Assembly: GCF_900111925.1 (NCBI RefSeq)
Contig: NZ_FOKA01000001.1
Coordinates: 1-64,000 of the forward strand
Source: Cellulomonas marina
Lineage (GTDB): Bacteria; Actinomycetota; Actinomycetes; Actinomycetales; Cellulomonadaceae
Length of the DNA: 64,000 nt
Reading direction: 5' to 3'
Shown here one piece after another: positions 27,741 through 35,820 of the stretch (position 1 is its first letter; each line of letters begins with the position of its first letter). The notes under the pieces are model-generated. The model was not told the origin of the DNA and did no database searches. It saw only the letters and a list, made by a program, of their open reading frames with translations. A program made the position numbers and the translations under genes.

Positions 27741-28369
27741 TCCGCGCGGTGGTGTTCGACATGGACGGCGTGCTCATCGACGCCAAGGACTGGCACTACG
27801 AGGCGCTGAACCGCGCGCTCGCCCTGTTCGGCGCGCAGATCGAGCGGGCCGACCACCTCGCGATCTACGACGGCCTGCCCACCCGGGCCAAGCTCGAGAT
27901 GCTCTCGCAGCGCACGGGCCTGCCGCGCCGGCTGCACGCGTTCATCAACGACCTCAAGCAGTCCTACACGCTCGAGCTCGTGCACGAGCGATGCCGGCCG
28001 GTGTTCGCCCACGAGTACGCGCTGTCCCGGCTGCGCGAGCGGGGCTACCGCCTCGCGCTCGCCTCGAACTCCGTCCGGGAGTCCGTGGACCTCATGATGA
28101 GCCGGTCCGCGCTCGGCGGGTACCTCGACTTCAGCCTCTGCAACGCCGACGTCGCCCGCGCGAAGCCGGACCCGGAGATCTACCTCCTGGCCAGCGAGCG
28201 GCTCGGGCTCGACCCGTCCGAGGTGCTCGTCGTCGAGGACAACGACAACGGCATCGCGGCGGCCCGTGCGGCCGGCACCCACCTGCTCGTCGTCGGGTCG
28301 GTCGAGGACGTGACGTTCGCGGCGATCTCCGCCCGCATCGCCGAGGTCGACGCGGGGGTGGTCGCATGA
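27737..28369 (+). CDS. HAD-superfamily phosphatase / phosphoglucomutase-like
   Basis: The 210-residue protein carries the HAD motifs in order: FDMDGVLID with nucleophile Asp8 and acid Asp10, LASNSVRESV (motif II), KPDPEIY (motif III) and VVEDNDNG (motif IV). A helical cap lies between motifs I and II, as in beta-phosphoglucomutase-like subfamily members. It probably removes phosphate from a small metabolite made or used by its neighbours. The GTG overlaps the preceding stop by four bases and the stop overlaps the next ATG. Confidence 0.9.
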   Translation: MIRAVVFDMDGVLIDAKDWHYEALNRALALFGAQIERADHLAIYDGLPTRAKLEMLSQRTGLPRRLHAFINDLKQSYTLELVHERCRPVFAHEYALSRLRERGYRLALASNSVRESVDLMMSRSALGGYLDFSLCNADVARAKPDPEIYLLASERLGLDPSEVLVVEDNDNGIAAARAAGTHLLVVGSVEDVTFAAISARIAEVDAGVVA

Positions 28370-29100
28370 AGGCCGTCCTGCTCGGCGCCGGACCCCGCGG
28401 GGCCGGCCGCCGCTCGGAGGACCAGCAGCCGTCGTACCTGCGCGAGCAGGACCGCACGCTCATGCTCGAGCGCACGCTGCGGTCGGTGGGCCGCGTCGCC
28501 CGGGAGTCCGTCGTGGTGGTCCGGGCCGAGGACGCCGAGCGGTACCACGTCGACCACATCGTGTCCCTCATCGAGCCCGACGCCCACCTCATCGTCGTGG
28601 CCCACGACACCGCGGGTGCCGCGTGCTCGGCCCTGCTGGCCGTCGACCTGCTCGAGGAGGACGAGGAGCTCCTCGTCGTCAACCTCACCGACTTCGCCGA
28701 CGTGGACCTCCGCGACGCCGTCGGCGTCTTCCGGGAGCGCGGCGCGGCGGCCGGCACCCTCGTGTTCGACTCCCTGCACCCGCGCTACTCCTACGTGCGG
28801 CTCGAGGGGGAGGGGGGCGACGAGGTCGTCGAGGTCGCCGAGAAGAGCCCCATCAGCCGGCACGCGACGGCGGGCGTCTACTGGTTCGCCTCGACCACCG
28901 CCTTCGTCGAGGCCGCGAAGTCCATGATCCTCAAGCGCGCCGAGGTGCAGCACTCGTACTTCGTCGCCCCGGTGCTCAACGAGATCATCCTCGACGGCGG
29001 GCTCGTGCTGGCCGTCCGGATCGAGCAGGACGCGTACATCGAGATGAAGTCCCCGGACCCGCGCGAGGTGCGCGCCGGGGCGGAAGGCAGGCCGGCGTGA
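28366..29100 (+). CDS. divergent nucleotidyltransferase-like protein
   Basis: The 244-residue product has a nucleotidyltransferase-like fold pattern: MKAVLLGAG at the start, VVNLTDFADVDL as the acidic strand, EVAEKSPISRHATAGVYWF and SYFVAPVLNEIIL. The last parts align with the first gene of the operon (GIYLF, FYVAPVYN). However, the N-terminal loop reads GAGPRGAGRRSEDQQPSYL instead of the usual GxGxRL...KP signature. It may use another substrate or be an inactive partner of the first transferase. Start and stop overlap the neighbouring genes. Confidence 0.72.
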   Translation: MKAVLLGAGPRGAGRRSEDQQPSYLREQDRTLMLERTLRSVGRVARESVVVVRAEDAERYHVDHIVSLIEPDAHLIVVAHDTAGAACSALLAVDLLEEDEELLVVNLTDFADVDLRDAVGVFRERGAAAGTLVFDSLHPRYSYVRLEGEGGDEVVEVAEKSPISRHATAGVYWFASTTAFVEAAKSMILKRAEVQHSYFVAPVLNEIILDGGLVLAVRIEQDAYIEMKSPDPREVRAGAEGRPA

Positions 29101-29444
29101 AGCAGCACCACCTCGACGACATGGTCCGCGGCTGGTTCGTGGGCGACTTCGAGCCGACCGCGCTGCGGACGGGCGAGTTCGAGGTGGCCGTGCAGCGCTA
29201 CGCAGCCGGCGACGTCGAGCCCGTGCACCGCCACGACCTCGCCGACGAGATCACCGTCGTCGTCTCCGGCGAGGTGGAGATGTGCGGCCGGCGCTGGTCG
29301 GCCGGGGACATCGTCACCGTCGAGAAGGGCGAGGCGACGGGGTTCCGGGCGCTGACCGACGCCGTGACGGTCGCGGTGAAGCGGCCGTCGGTCATCGGGG
29401 ACAAGCACCTCGTCGAGCCGACGGGTGCGGGCCAGGACCGATGA
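29097..29444 (+). CDS. small cupin-domain protein
   Basis: A single cupin of 115 residues with VEPVHRHDLADEITVVVSGEVEMCGRRWSAGDIV, which contains the HxH...E ligand pattern of the first cupin motif. The second motif is weak (ATGFRALTDAVTVAVKRP). Metal-binding cupins in polysaccharide loci are often epimerases, isomerases or sensors of small molecules; which applies here cannot be told. Its GTG overlaps the nucleotidyltransferase stop and its stop overlaps the next ATG. It closes the five-gene module. Confidence 0.82.
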   Translation: MKQHHLDDMVRGWFVGDFEPTALRTGEFEVAVQRYAAGDVEPVHRHDLADEITVVVSGEVEMCGRRWSAGDIVTVEKGEATGFRALTDAVTVAVKRPSVIGDKHLVEPTGAGQDR

Positions 29445-31546
29445 GCGAGGCCGCGGGGCCCCGGGTCCGCACCCCCGCGGACGCGGTCGACCTCGTGCGC
29501 GAGGTCTTCGCCGACGTCGTGCCGCGGTCGTTCGTGCTGCTCGGCGGTCCGGCCGGAGGCTGGGAGTCCCTGGCGGCGGTCGGGTGGCAGGGCGTGGCGG
29601 TGGGCCACGGGGACGACGAGCCGACGGGCAGCGATGTGCCCGGGGTGCACCACGTGCCGGGGCCGCCCGTGCCTGCCGTCCTGCGGGACCTGGTCGGCCT
29701 GCTCGGCGGACCTCCGACGATCGTGGTCGTGGCGCACGACCCGGCGCGGCCGCGGCCCCGGGGCTGGCAGGACCTGGGCGCCACGGGGGTGGTGCTCCGG
29801 TCGGACGACCCGGCGGGCGCCGGCGGCGTGGAGGGCGACGTGCTCCTCCGGTGCGCCGACGGGTGGACCGTCGGGGTGCCCGTGGCGCGCGCCCGGCGCC
29901 TCGTCGGGCTCCTGCCGCAGGGCGACGACGACGTGCCGGTGCTGGCCGGCGCGGCCCGTCGAGGCTTCGCGGACGCGGCGGTCCGCTGGGCCGGGGACGC
30001 GCAGCGGGCCTGGCGTCGCGAGCTCGCGGTCTCGCACCGGCTGCGCGAGCGTCTCGTGGCCCTGGACCCCGACGCGCTGAGCACCGGCGAGGACGACGCG
30101 CCGGTCCCTCGCGGGCCGGTGGCACGAGGGCTGCCCGCTGTGGTCCCCGAGGCGCTGGTCGACGCGGCCCGCGCCGTGGGCGCGGAGGACGCGGGCGACC
30201 CGGTGGCCGCGCTGGTCGCACGCCTCGACGACGAGGCCGACGGCTCCTCCGCCTGGTGGGCCGCGGCCACGGCGGCGCGCGGTGCGGTGCCGCGCGCCGC
30301 GGACCTCGAGGCCCTCGCCGACCGGCGCGCGGGCACCGGTCTGCGCAGCGCGGTGCTCGGGCTGGCCGGCGGCACGCCCGGCGGGACCGACGACCCGGGG
30401 ACCGGAGTGGTACGGGCGCGGTCCCTGCCCGGCGCCGACCTCCTGCTCGTCGCCGACCCCACGACGGGGGACGGCAGCGCGCTCCTGGCGGCGCGCCTCG
30501 CGCCCCGGTGGCGCGAGCGGGGCGGGGTGGCCGTCGTGCTCGACGCCGCGCACCGCGTGCTGCGCGTCCTCGGCGGTGCGGCCGGACCCGCGGCAGCGGC
30601 GGTCGGTGACGGCCGGGCGGACCAGGACGTCGACGACGACCCGCACGACCCCGGGCCGGAGGACGGCGCCGCGGTGCTGCCGGGCGGGGGCCGCGTCGTC
30701 GTCCTCGGCGCGGCGGCCGCAGCCGCGCCCGACGTGCCGGCCGCGCTGGCCGCCGCGGGCACCGAGGTGCTGTGGGCCTACCCGGAGACGCTCGCGCCGA
30801 CGGGTCCGGAGGACGACGTCGCCGACGCCCGCGCGCGTGGTGCCCGGCACGCGCGACGGCTGGTGCTGCCCGGGGGGACGCACGGACGGCAGGAAGCGGC
30901 CGTGCTGACGGCCCGGGCCGGCCGCGGCGGGGCGGCCGAGGTGGTGCACGTCGCCCTGCCGGCCCAGGTCGTCGAACCGGCGCCGACGGCTGCGGACGTG
31001 CTGGCCGCCCGCGCGCTGCGGTCCGCGCCCCTGCGGCCGGCGGTGCTCGTCCGCAGCAGCCCGGGGGCCGACCCGACCGTGCTCGTCGCGGTCCTCGCCG
31101 CCCTCGAGGTGGTGGCCGCCGGGCACGGGCCGCTGGACGTGCTCGTCGCGGGTGACGCGCCCGGGCCACGGGCGGCGGCCCGGATCGACCGCCTGGCAGC
31201 GGGCGGGACGCGGGTGACCGCCACCGGACCGCTGCCGCCCGGGGTCGACGCCGCGCTCGCCCACGAGGTCGCGCTCGTCGTGGTCCTCCCCGGTGCGCTC
31301 GCGGCGGTGCCGGAGCTGCTCGCCGCGGCGGCGGGTCGACCGTGCGTCCGCGTCGACGTGGACGAGCTCGGCCCCAGCGCTCTCGCCGACCGGTGCGCCG
31401 CCGCGCTCCGGGACGGCGCTCGCACCTCGACGCACGGCGGGGACGGCGCGCCCGACGAGCGGCCGGACGACGGGCGGGACGACGGGTGGGACGGGTTCGC
31501 GGACCGGCTCCGGGACGCGCTCCTCGCCGGGGGACGCCGTGGGTGA
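29441..31546 (+). CDS. large protein of unknown function in the glycopolymer operon
   Basis: No family was recognised in this 701-residue, Ala/Gly/Val-rich protein. The N-terminal about 120 residues (RSFVLLGGPAGGWESLAAVGW, IVVVAHDPARPRPRGW) vaguely recall a nucleotide or SAM-binding fold. The C-terminal half has repeated beta-alpha strings such as PLDVLVAGDAPGPRAAARI and EVALVVVLPGALAAVPELL, which resemble a decayed GT-B donor half. No signal peptide or membrane helix is evident, so it is probably cytoplasmic. ATG overlaps the cupin stop. Its location between activation genes and an FkbM/GT2/GT4 set suggests a transferase or scaffold, but this is only context. Confidence 0.75.
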   Translation: MSEAAGPRVRTPADAVDLVREVFADVVPRSFVLLGGPAGGWESLAAVGWQGVAVGHGDDEPTGSDVPGVHHVPGPPVPAVLRDLVGLLGGPPTIVVVAHDPARPRPRGWQDLGATGVVLRSDDPAGAGGVEGDVLLRCADGWTVGVPVARARRLVGLLPQGDDDVPVLAGAARRGFADAAVRWAGDAQRAWRRELAVSHRLRERLVALDPDALSTGEDDAPVPRGPVARGLPAVVPEALVDAARAVGAEDAGDPVAALVARLDDEADGSSAWWAAATAARGAVPRAADLEALADRRAGTGLRSAVLGLAGGTPGGTDDPGTGVVRARSLPGADLLLVADPTTGDGSALLAARLAPRWRERGGVAVVLDAAHRVLRVLGGAAGPAAAAVGDGRADQDVDDDPHDPGPEDGAAVLPGGGRVVVLGAAAAAAPDVPAALAAAGTEVLWAYPETLAPTGPEDDVADARARGARHARRLVLPGGTHGRQEAAVLTARAGRGGAAEVVHVALPAQVVEPAPTAADVLAARALRSAPLRPAVLVRSSPGADPTVLVAVLAALEVVAAGHGPLDVLVAGDAPGPRAAARIDRLAAGGTRVTATGPLPPGVDAALAHEVALVVVLPGALAAVPELLAAAAGRPCVRVDVDELGPSALADRCAAALRDGARTSTHGGDGAPDERPDDGRDDGWDGFADRLRDALLAGGRRG

Positions 31547-32540
31547 GGAACCGGTGCACGCCGTCGTGGACGTCGGCGCCGCGACGGGCGGGTTCGGGCT
31601 CGAGGTCGCCCGCCGCAACCCCGGCCTCCTCGTGCTCTGCGTCGAGCCCGACCCCGCGCTCGCGGCGGCGGTGCGGCGCACGGCGGACGTCGAGGGTCTC
31701 CGCGGGGTCCGGGTCGTGGAGGTCGCCCTCGGGGCGGCGCCGTCGGCGACGCAGGACCTCGCCGGCGGCACGCGCGGGACGCCCCACCCGCCCGCGGTCG
31801 AGGTCGTCACGCTGGCGGCGCTCCTCGACGAGCAGGGTGCGGACGTCGTCGACTTCCTCCGGCTCGGGGGGCGGGAGGCGCCCCTCGACGTCCTGGCGGG
31901 CGGCGGGGACCGGCTGCCGCACGTGCGCGCCGGGATGCTCGTGGCGCCCACGGTGGCGAGGCAGGCGCCCGGCGAGGACGCGCCGCCCGACCTGGTCGAG
32001 GCCGTGGTGCGCCTCCGGGCGCTCGGGTTCGTCGTCGAGCACGCGACGCCGCACGACGCGGCGACGGCCGAGCTCGACGTCGTGTTCGCGCGCGGGGCGG
32101 GCACGCTCGCCGCGGTCGAGGGGGAGCGGCACCTGCGTGGTGTGCCGCCGTACGACGGCTCGCGCTACTGGGCCGTGCCCTGCGCGAGCGCGGCGTCGGT
32201 CGACGCGGTCGGCACGCGGCTGCAGGACGCCGACCGCGTCGTGGTGGCGGCACGCACGGAGGTGGGTCGGGAGCTGGCGGCGCGGCGGGCGGCGGTGCGG
32301 GAGCGCGATGCCGCGCGCGACGAGGCGGTCCGGCTGGTCGCGGTGCTCGAGCAGCTCGGCGGTGAGGTCGCGACGCTGGCGGACGAGCTCGCGGACGAGC
32401 GCGGGCGGGTCGAGCAGCTGGAGGCCGAGCTCGCGCGGACCCGCGTGGCGCTGCACGAGGTGATGGCCTCCTCCTCGTGGCGCTGGACGTCACCGGTGCG
32501 GCGGCTGGGCGGCCTGCGCCACGGGCGGGCGGGCCGGTGA
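31539..32540 (+). CDS. FkbM-like methyltransferase with C-terminal coiled coil
   Basis: The 333-residue protein begins with a SAM-binding motif (VVDVGAATGGFGLEVARRNPG) and an acidic VEPDP strand end. DVVDFLRLGGREAPLDVLAG stands where FkbM proteins have DxExxE, so key acidic residues appear changed. The C-terminal about 100 residues are heptad-like (RLQDADRVVVAARTEV to QLEAELARTRVALHEV) and predict a coiled coil, followed by a SSSWRWTSPVRRLGG tail common in glycosyltransferase clusters. GTG 31539 with GGGGGA upstream is used; GTG 31554 is possible. It overlaps both neighbours. Confidence 0.75.
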   Translation: MGEEPVHAVVDVGAATGGFGLEVARRNPGLLVLCVEPDPALAAAVRRTADVEGLRGVRVVEVALGAAPSATQDLAGGTRGTPHPPAVEVVTLAALLDEQGADVVDFLRLGGREAPLDVLAGGGDRLPHVRAGMLVAPTVARQAPGEDAPPDLVEAVVRLRALGFVVEHATPHDAATAELDVVFARGAGTLAAVEGERHLRGVPPYDGSRYWAVPCASAASVDAVGTRLQDADRVVVAARTEVGRELAARRAAVRERDAARDEAVRLVAVLEQLGGEVATLADELADERGRVEQLEAELARTRVALHEVMASSSWRWTSPVRRLGGLRHGRAGR

Positions 32541-34534
32541 GCGGGCGGACGCCCGCGCTCGACCGGACCGCGCTGCAGGTGGCGGCGGACCTCGTCGCAC
32601 CGGGACGGCGCTCGCTGTGGGCGGGTCTGCACCCGCCGGTGCCGGGGGCGCTGTCGAGCACCACGATCCTCGACCCCGCGGCCGACTGCCGGCTCGACCC
32701 CGCGCTCCACGGGCAGGTCGACACCGTGCTGCTGCTCGAGGACGACCTGTCCGCCTCGCCGCACTGGCCCTGGGTGGTCGACGAGGCGCTGCGGGCGCTC
32801 GACGGCGCCGGCACGCTCGTCGTGCGGCACTCGCCGGGACCGTTCATGGCCGCGCACGGTCTCATGGGCCTGCTGCACCGCCGGTCGGGCGGCCGCTGCC
32901 GGATCGTGCACCGCCAGGAGTGGGCGGGCACCGGGCAGCAGGTCACCGCGGTGGAGGTGGGGCGCACGGGCGGCCCGGGCCGTCCCCCTGCGGGGCTGTC
33001 GTTCGCGCTCGTCACGGACGGGCGGCAGCCCGAGCGGGTGCGCGAGTTCGTCGAGAGCGTGCGTGGCGTGCGCGGCATCCACGGCACGCCCTACGAGGTC
33101 CTCGTCTGCGGTCCCCGGGGGTCCGTCGACCACCTCGCCTCGCCCCTGTGGGACGACGTGCGGCTCGTCGAGCAGCCCGAGGAGCACGCGCACCGCGGCT
33201 GGATCACCCGCAAGAAGAACCTCCTCGTCGCCGCAGCGCGCCACGACCTCGTCCTCGTCGCCCACGACAGGTACACGGTCGCGGCGGACTGGCTCGAGGG
33301 GCTGCGCGTCTTCGGGACGGACCTGGACGTCGTCGTGCCGGCGCAACGCACCCCCGACGGGACGCGCTACCCGGACTGGGTGGGGCTGGGCCACGAGGTG
33401 CGCCTCGCGCCGGTCGTCGAGCTGCCCCACGGCGCCTACCACCCGGACGTGTACCTCAACGGGGGCGCGCTGCTGGCGCGCACGGAGCTGCTGCGCGAGG
33501 TGCCCTGGAACGAGCTGCTCTTCTGGGCCGAGGCGGAGGACGTCGAGCTCACGCGCCGGTTGCAGGCCGCCGGGGTCGTGCCCCGGTTCAGCCGCGCCCT
33601 GCAGCTCGAGACCGTCCTGTCCCGGCCGGACCAGGTCTCCGCCTTCGAGCGGCGGCGCCCGCGACCCGGACCGGTATCCCTGGGCCGCACGCCCGGGGTC
33701 GCGCTGGCGGTCGCCGTCGACGTCAGGGACGGCGTCCACCCGGCCGTCGTGGTCGACCCGCCCGGAGCCACGCCGCCCGGGGACGGGCTCCTGCCCCACG
33801 TGCTCGCCTTCTCGGTGCAGCTGGGCGAGGAGGCGGGGGGCCTGCGGGGGGCGTCGCTCGTCGTCGAGACGCCCGGTCAGCCCGGCCCCGTCGTGGCCAC
33901 CGTGAACGGCAGCGCCGCGCCGCCCTGGGGGGAGTCGCGGACGGGCGCGTCCGTCGTGCGCACCGTCGGCCTCCCGCCCGCGCTGGTCGTGCGTCCGCAC
34001 GACACCCTCCGGGTCCGGCTCGCCGCCGGGCGTCCGTGGACCGGCCAGGAGGTCCGCGTCGCCGTGGTGCCGGGCACCGGGGAGGGCCCGACCACGCGGC
34101 TGGGTGCGGGAGGGCCGGGCGACCGGCTGCTGGGCCGGGGCTGGCACGCGCCGGAGGACTGGGGCCGGTGGTCGCGCTCGCGCACCCCGTCGCTCGTGGT
34201 GGGGCTCGAGCCCGGACCCGCTGCGCGTCTCCTGCTGCACGCACGCGGCATGGTGCCGCCGGGCCGGGACGTGCAGACGGTCGCCGTCCTCCTCGGGGGC
34301 CGGCCGGCCGGCGTGCTCGAGCTGGGGGTGCAGGAGACCTGGCACGCGCTCGCCGTCCCGGCGGGCAGCACCTGCGGCGGCGTGCTGCACGTCGGGTTCG
34401 AGGTCCTCTCCCCGGTGCCGCCGACCCGTGCGGGGCGGGGTGGCGACCACCGCACCCTGGGGATCGGGCTGCTGGCGGTGGGTGCCGACGACGCGGTGCT
34501 GCGTCCCGTGGGCCCGGCGGGGGACGGGTCGTGA
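32537..34534 (+). CDS. GT2-like glycosyltransferase with C-terminal lectin-like region
   Basis: The 665-residue protein has an N-terminal part of about 150 residues, then a GT2-like domain with FALVTDGRQPERVREFVESV, WITRKKNLLVAAARHD, VLVAHDRYTVAADW and LFWAEAEDVELTRRLQ. This resembles enzymes that use an HD instead of a DxD site. The last about 130 residues (LLGRGWHAPEDWGRWSRS, followed by beta-strands) resemble the beta-sandwich seen at the end of some bacterial surface-glycan transferases. GTG overlaps the preceding stop (GTGA). It probably adds a sugar during chain assembly. Confidence 0.8.
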   Translation: MSGRTPALDRTALQVAADLVAPGRRSLWAGLHPPVPGALSSTTILDPAADCRLDPALHGQVDTVLLLEDDLSASPHWPWVVDEALRALDGAGTLVVRHSPGPFMAAHGLMGLLHRRSGGRCRIVHRQEWAGTGQQVTAVEVGRTGGPGRPPAGLSFALVTDGRQPERVREFVESVRGVRGIHGTPYEVLVCGPRGSVDHLASPLWDDVRLVEQPEEHAHRGWITRKKNLLVAAARHDLVLVAHDRYTVAADWLEGLRVFGTDLDVVVPAQRTPDGTRYPDWVGLGHEVRLAPVVELPHGAYHPDVYLNGGALLARTELLREVPWNELLFWAEAEDVELTRRLQAAGVVPRFSRALQLETVLSRPDQVSAFERRRPRPGPVSLGRTPGVALAVAVDVRDGVHPAVVVDPPGATPPGDGLLPHVLAFSVQLGEEAGGLRGASLVVETPGQPGPVVATVNGSAAPPWGESRTGASVVRTVGLPPALVVRPHDTLRVRLAAGRPWTGQEVRVAVVPGTGEGPTTRLGAGGPGDRLLGRGWHAPEDWGRWSRSRTPSLVVGLEPGPAARLLLHARGMVPPGRDVQTVAVLLGGRPAGVLELGVQETWHALAVPAGSTCGGVLHVGFEVLSPVPPTRAGRGGDHRTLGIGLLAVGADDAVLRPVGPAGDGS

Positions 34535-35820
34535 CGGACGCGGCGGGGGACGCCGGGACCGCCCTGCTCGTCGTCGAGCCGGCGTTCCTCGAGCGGCACG
34601 TCGGCGTCCGGCGCGTCGTCGCGCACCACCTCGGGCTGCTCGAGGGCCTCGGCCTGGCGGTCGACCTGGCCGTCGCGTGGCCGGAGGGCCTCCGGCTGCT
34701 GGCGCCGGGGGCGGTGGCGCACGCACGGCGCGTCCTGCACGCCCGGCGCGGGGGTACGGACGAGGTGCACTGGCGGTCGGGCGAGCCCTGGCCGCGCCCC
34801 GCCACCCCGCCGGCACCCTCGTCCGTTGCGTCCGGCTCCGCGCGCCACGGCTCCACGGCCGGCGCCCTCGCCGGCGCCGGGGCGGCACGCCCCGAGCGCT
34901 ACGACGTCTCCGTGGTGACCGTCCCCTGGCTGGGCGACGTGCTGCCACCCGGGGCGCGCTTCACCCACGGGGTGGCCTACGACGCCATCCCGAACCTCGC
35001 CGCCGCCCGCGTGCTGGACCTCGGCGTCCCCGTCGTGGACCCGCACTTCGCGGGCGAGCACCACCGGGGCTACGAGGCGTACCTCCGGCAGGTCGGGACC
35101 GTCGTGTGCATCAGTGCGCGCACGCGGGACGACCTCGCGTGGCTGTACCCCTTCGACGAGGACCGGCTCCTCGTCGACGTGCCCTTCGACCCCGCCACGT
35201 TCCCCGCCATCCCCGCCACCGGGAGGGCGGTCGCCGCACGCGACGTCGACGGGCCGCTGCGGCTCCTGCTCGTCAACGCGCTCGACGCGCGCAAGGGCAT
35301 CTCGACGGTCGTCGACGCCGTCGCGGGGCTGGCGGCGGAGCGGCCCGTCGCCGTGACGGTCGTCGGCGCCGAGCGCATGCCCCCCGACGACGCGCGGCGC
35401 GCCCTGACCGCGCTCGCGGACGCCGGGGCCGACGTCGTGTGGTACCGCGACGCCTCGGACGCGCTGCTGCAGGCGCAGTACGCCTGCCACGACGCGCTGC
35501 TGTTCCCCTCCCGCTACGAGGGGCTGGGTCTGCCGATCCTCGAGGCGCAGGTCTGCGGCCTGCCGGTCGTCGCCGGAGGGTGGTCGGGCAGCGCCGGGCT
35601 GTGCCTCGAGCCCGCCCTCGAGCTGTCCGACGGCTCCGCGTCGGCGGTCCGGCGCGCGCTCGACGTGCTGGCCTCGGGCGCGCCCCTCCTGCGCGGAACG
35701 GCCCTGCGCGCGGCGACGCTGGCGCTCGTGGACCGGATCGGCGGCCCGGACGGGCCCTTCGTGCGGTCCGTGCGCGCCACGGTGCCTCAGCGGAGGCGGT
35801 CCGCCAGCAGCGCCGTGTAG
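34531..35820 (+). CDS. GT4-type glycosyltransferase
   Basis: This 429-residue protein is the last gene of the nine-gene operon. It has GT-B features: VAYDAIPNLAAARV, VVCISARTRDDLAW, LLLVNALDARKGISTVVDAV at the start of the C-terminal Rossmann domain, and FPSRYEGLGLPILEAQVCGLPVVAGGWSG, the donor-phosphate site. An Ala/Ser-rich linker at about 80-110 is not typical. GTG overlaps the upstream stop. Its 3' end overlaps the end of the opposite-strand pyruvyltransferase-like gene by 34 bases. Confidence 0.9.
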   Translation: MTDAAGDAGTALLVVEPAFLERHVGVRRVVAHHLGLLEGLGLAVDLAVAWPEGLRLLAPGAVAHARRVLHARRGGTDEVHWRSGEPWPRPATPPAPSSVASGSARHGSTAGALAGAGAARPERYDVSVVTVPWLGDVLPPGARFTHGVAYDAIPNLAAARVLDLGVPVVDPHFAGEHHRGYEAYLRQVGTVVCISARTRDDLAWLYPFDEDRLLVDVPFDPATFPAIPATGRAVAARDVDGPLRLLLVNALDARKGISTVVDAVAGLAAERPVAVTVVGAERMPPDDARRALTALADAGADVVWYRDASDALLQAQYACHDALLFPSRYEGLGLPILEAQVCGLPVVAGGWSGSAGLCLEPALELSDGSASAVRRALDVLASGAPLLRGTALRAATLALVDRIGGPDGPFVRSVRATVPQRRRSASSAV

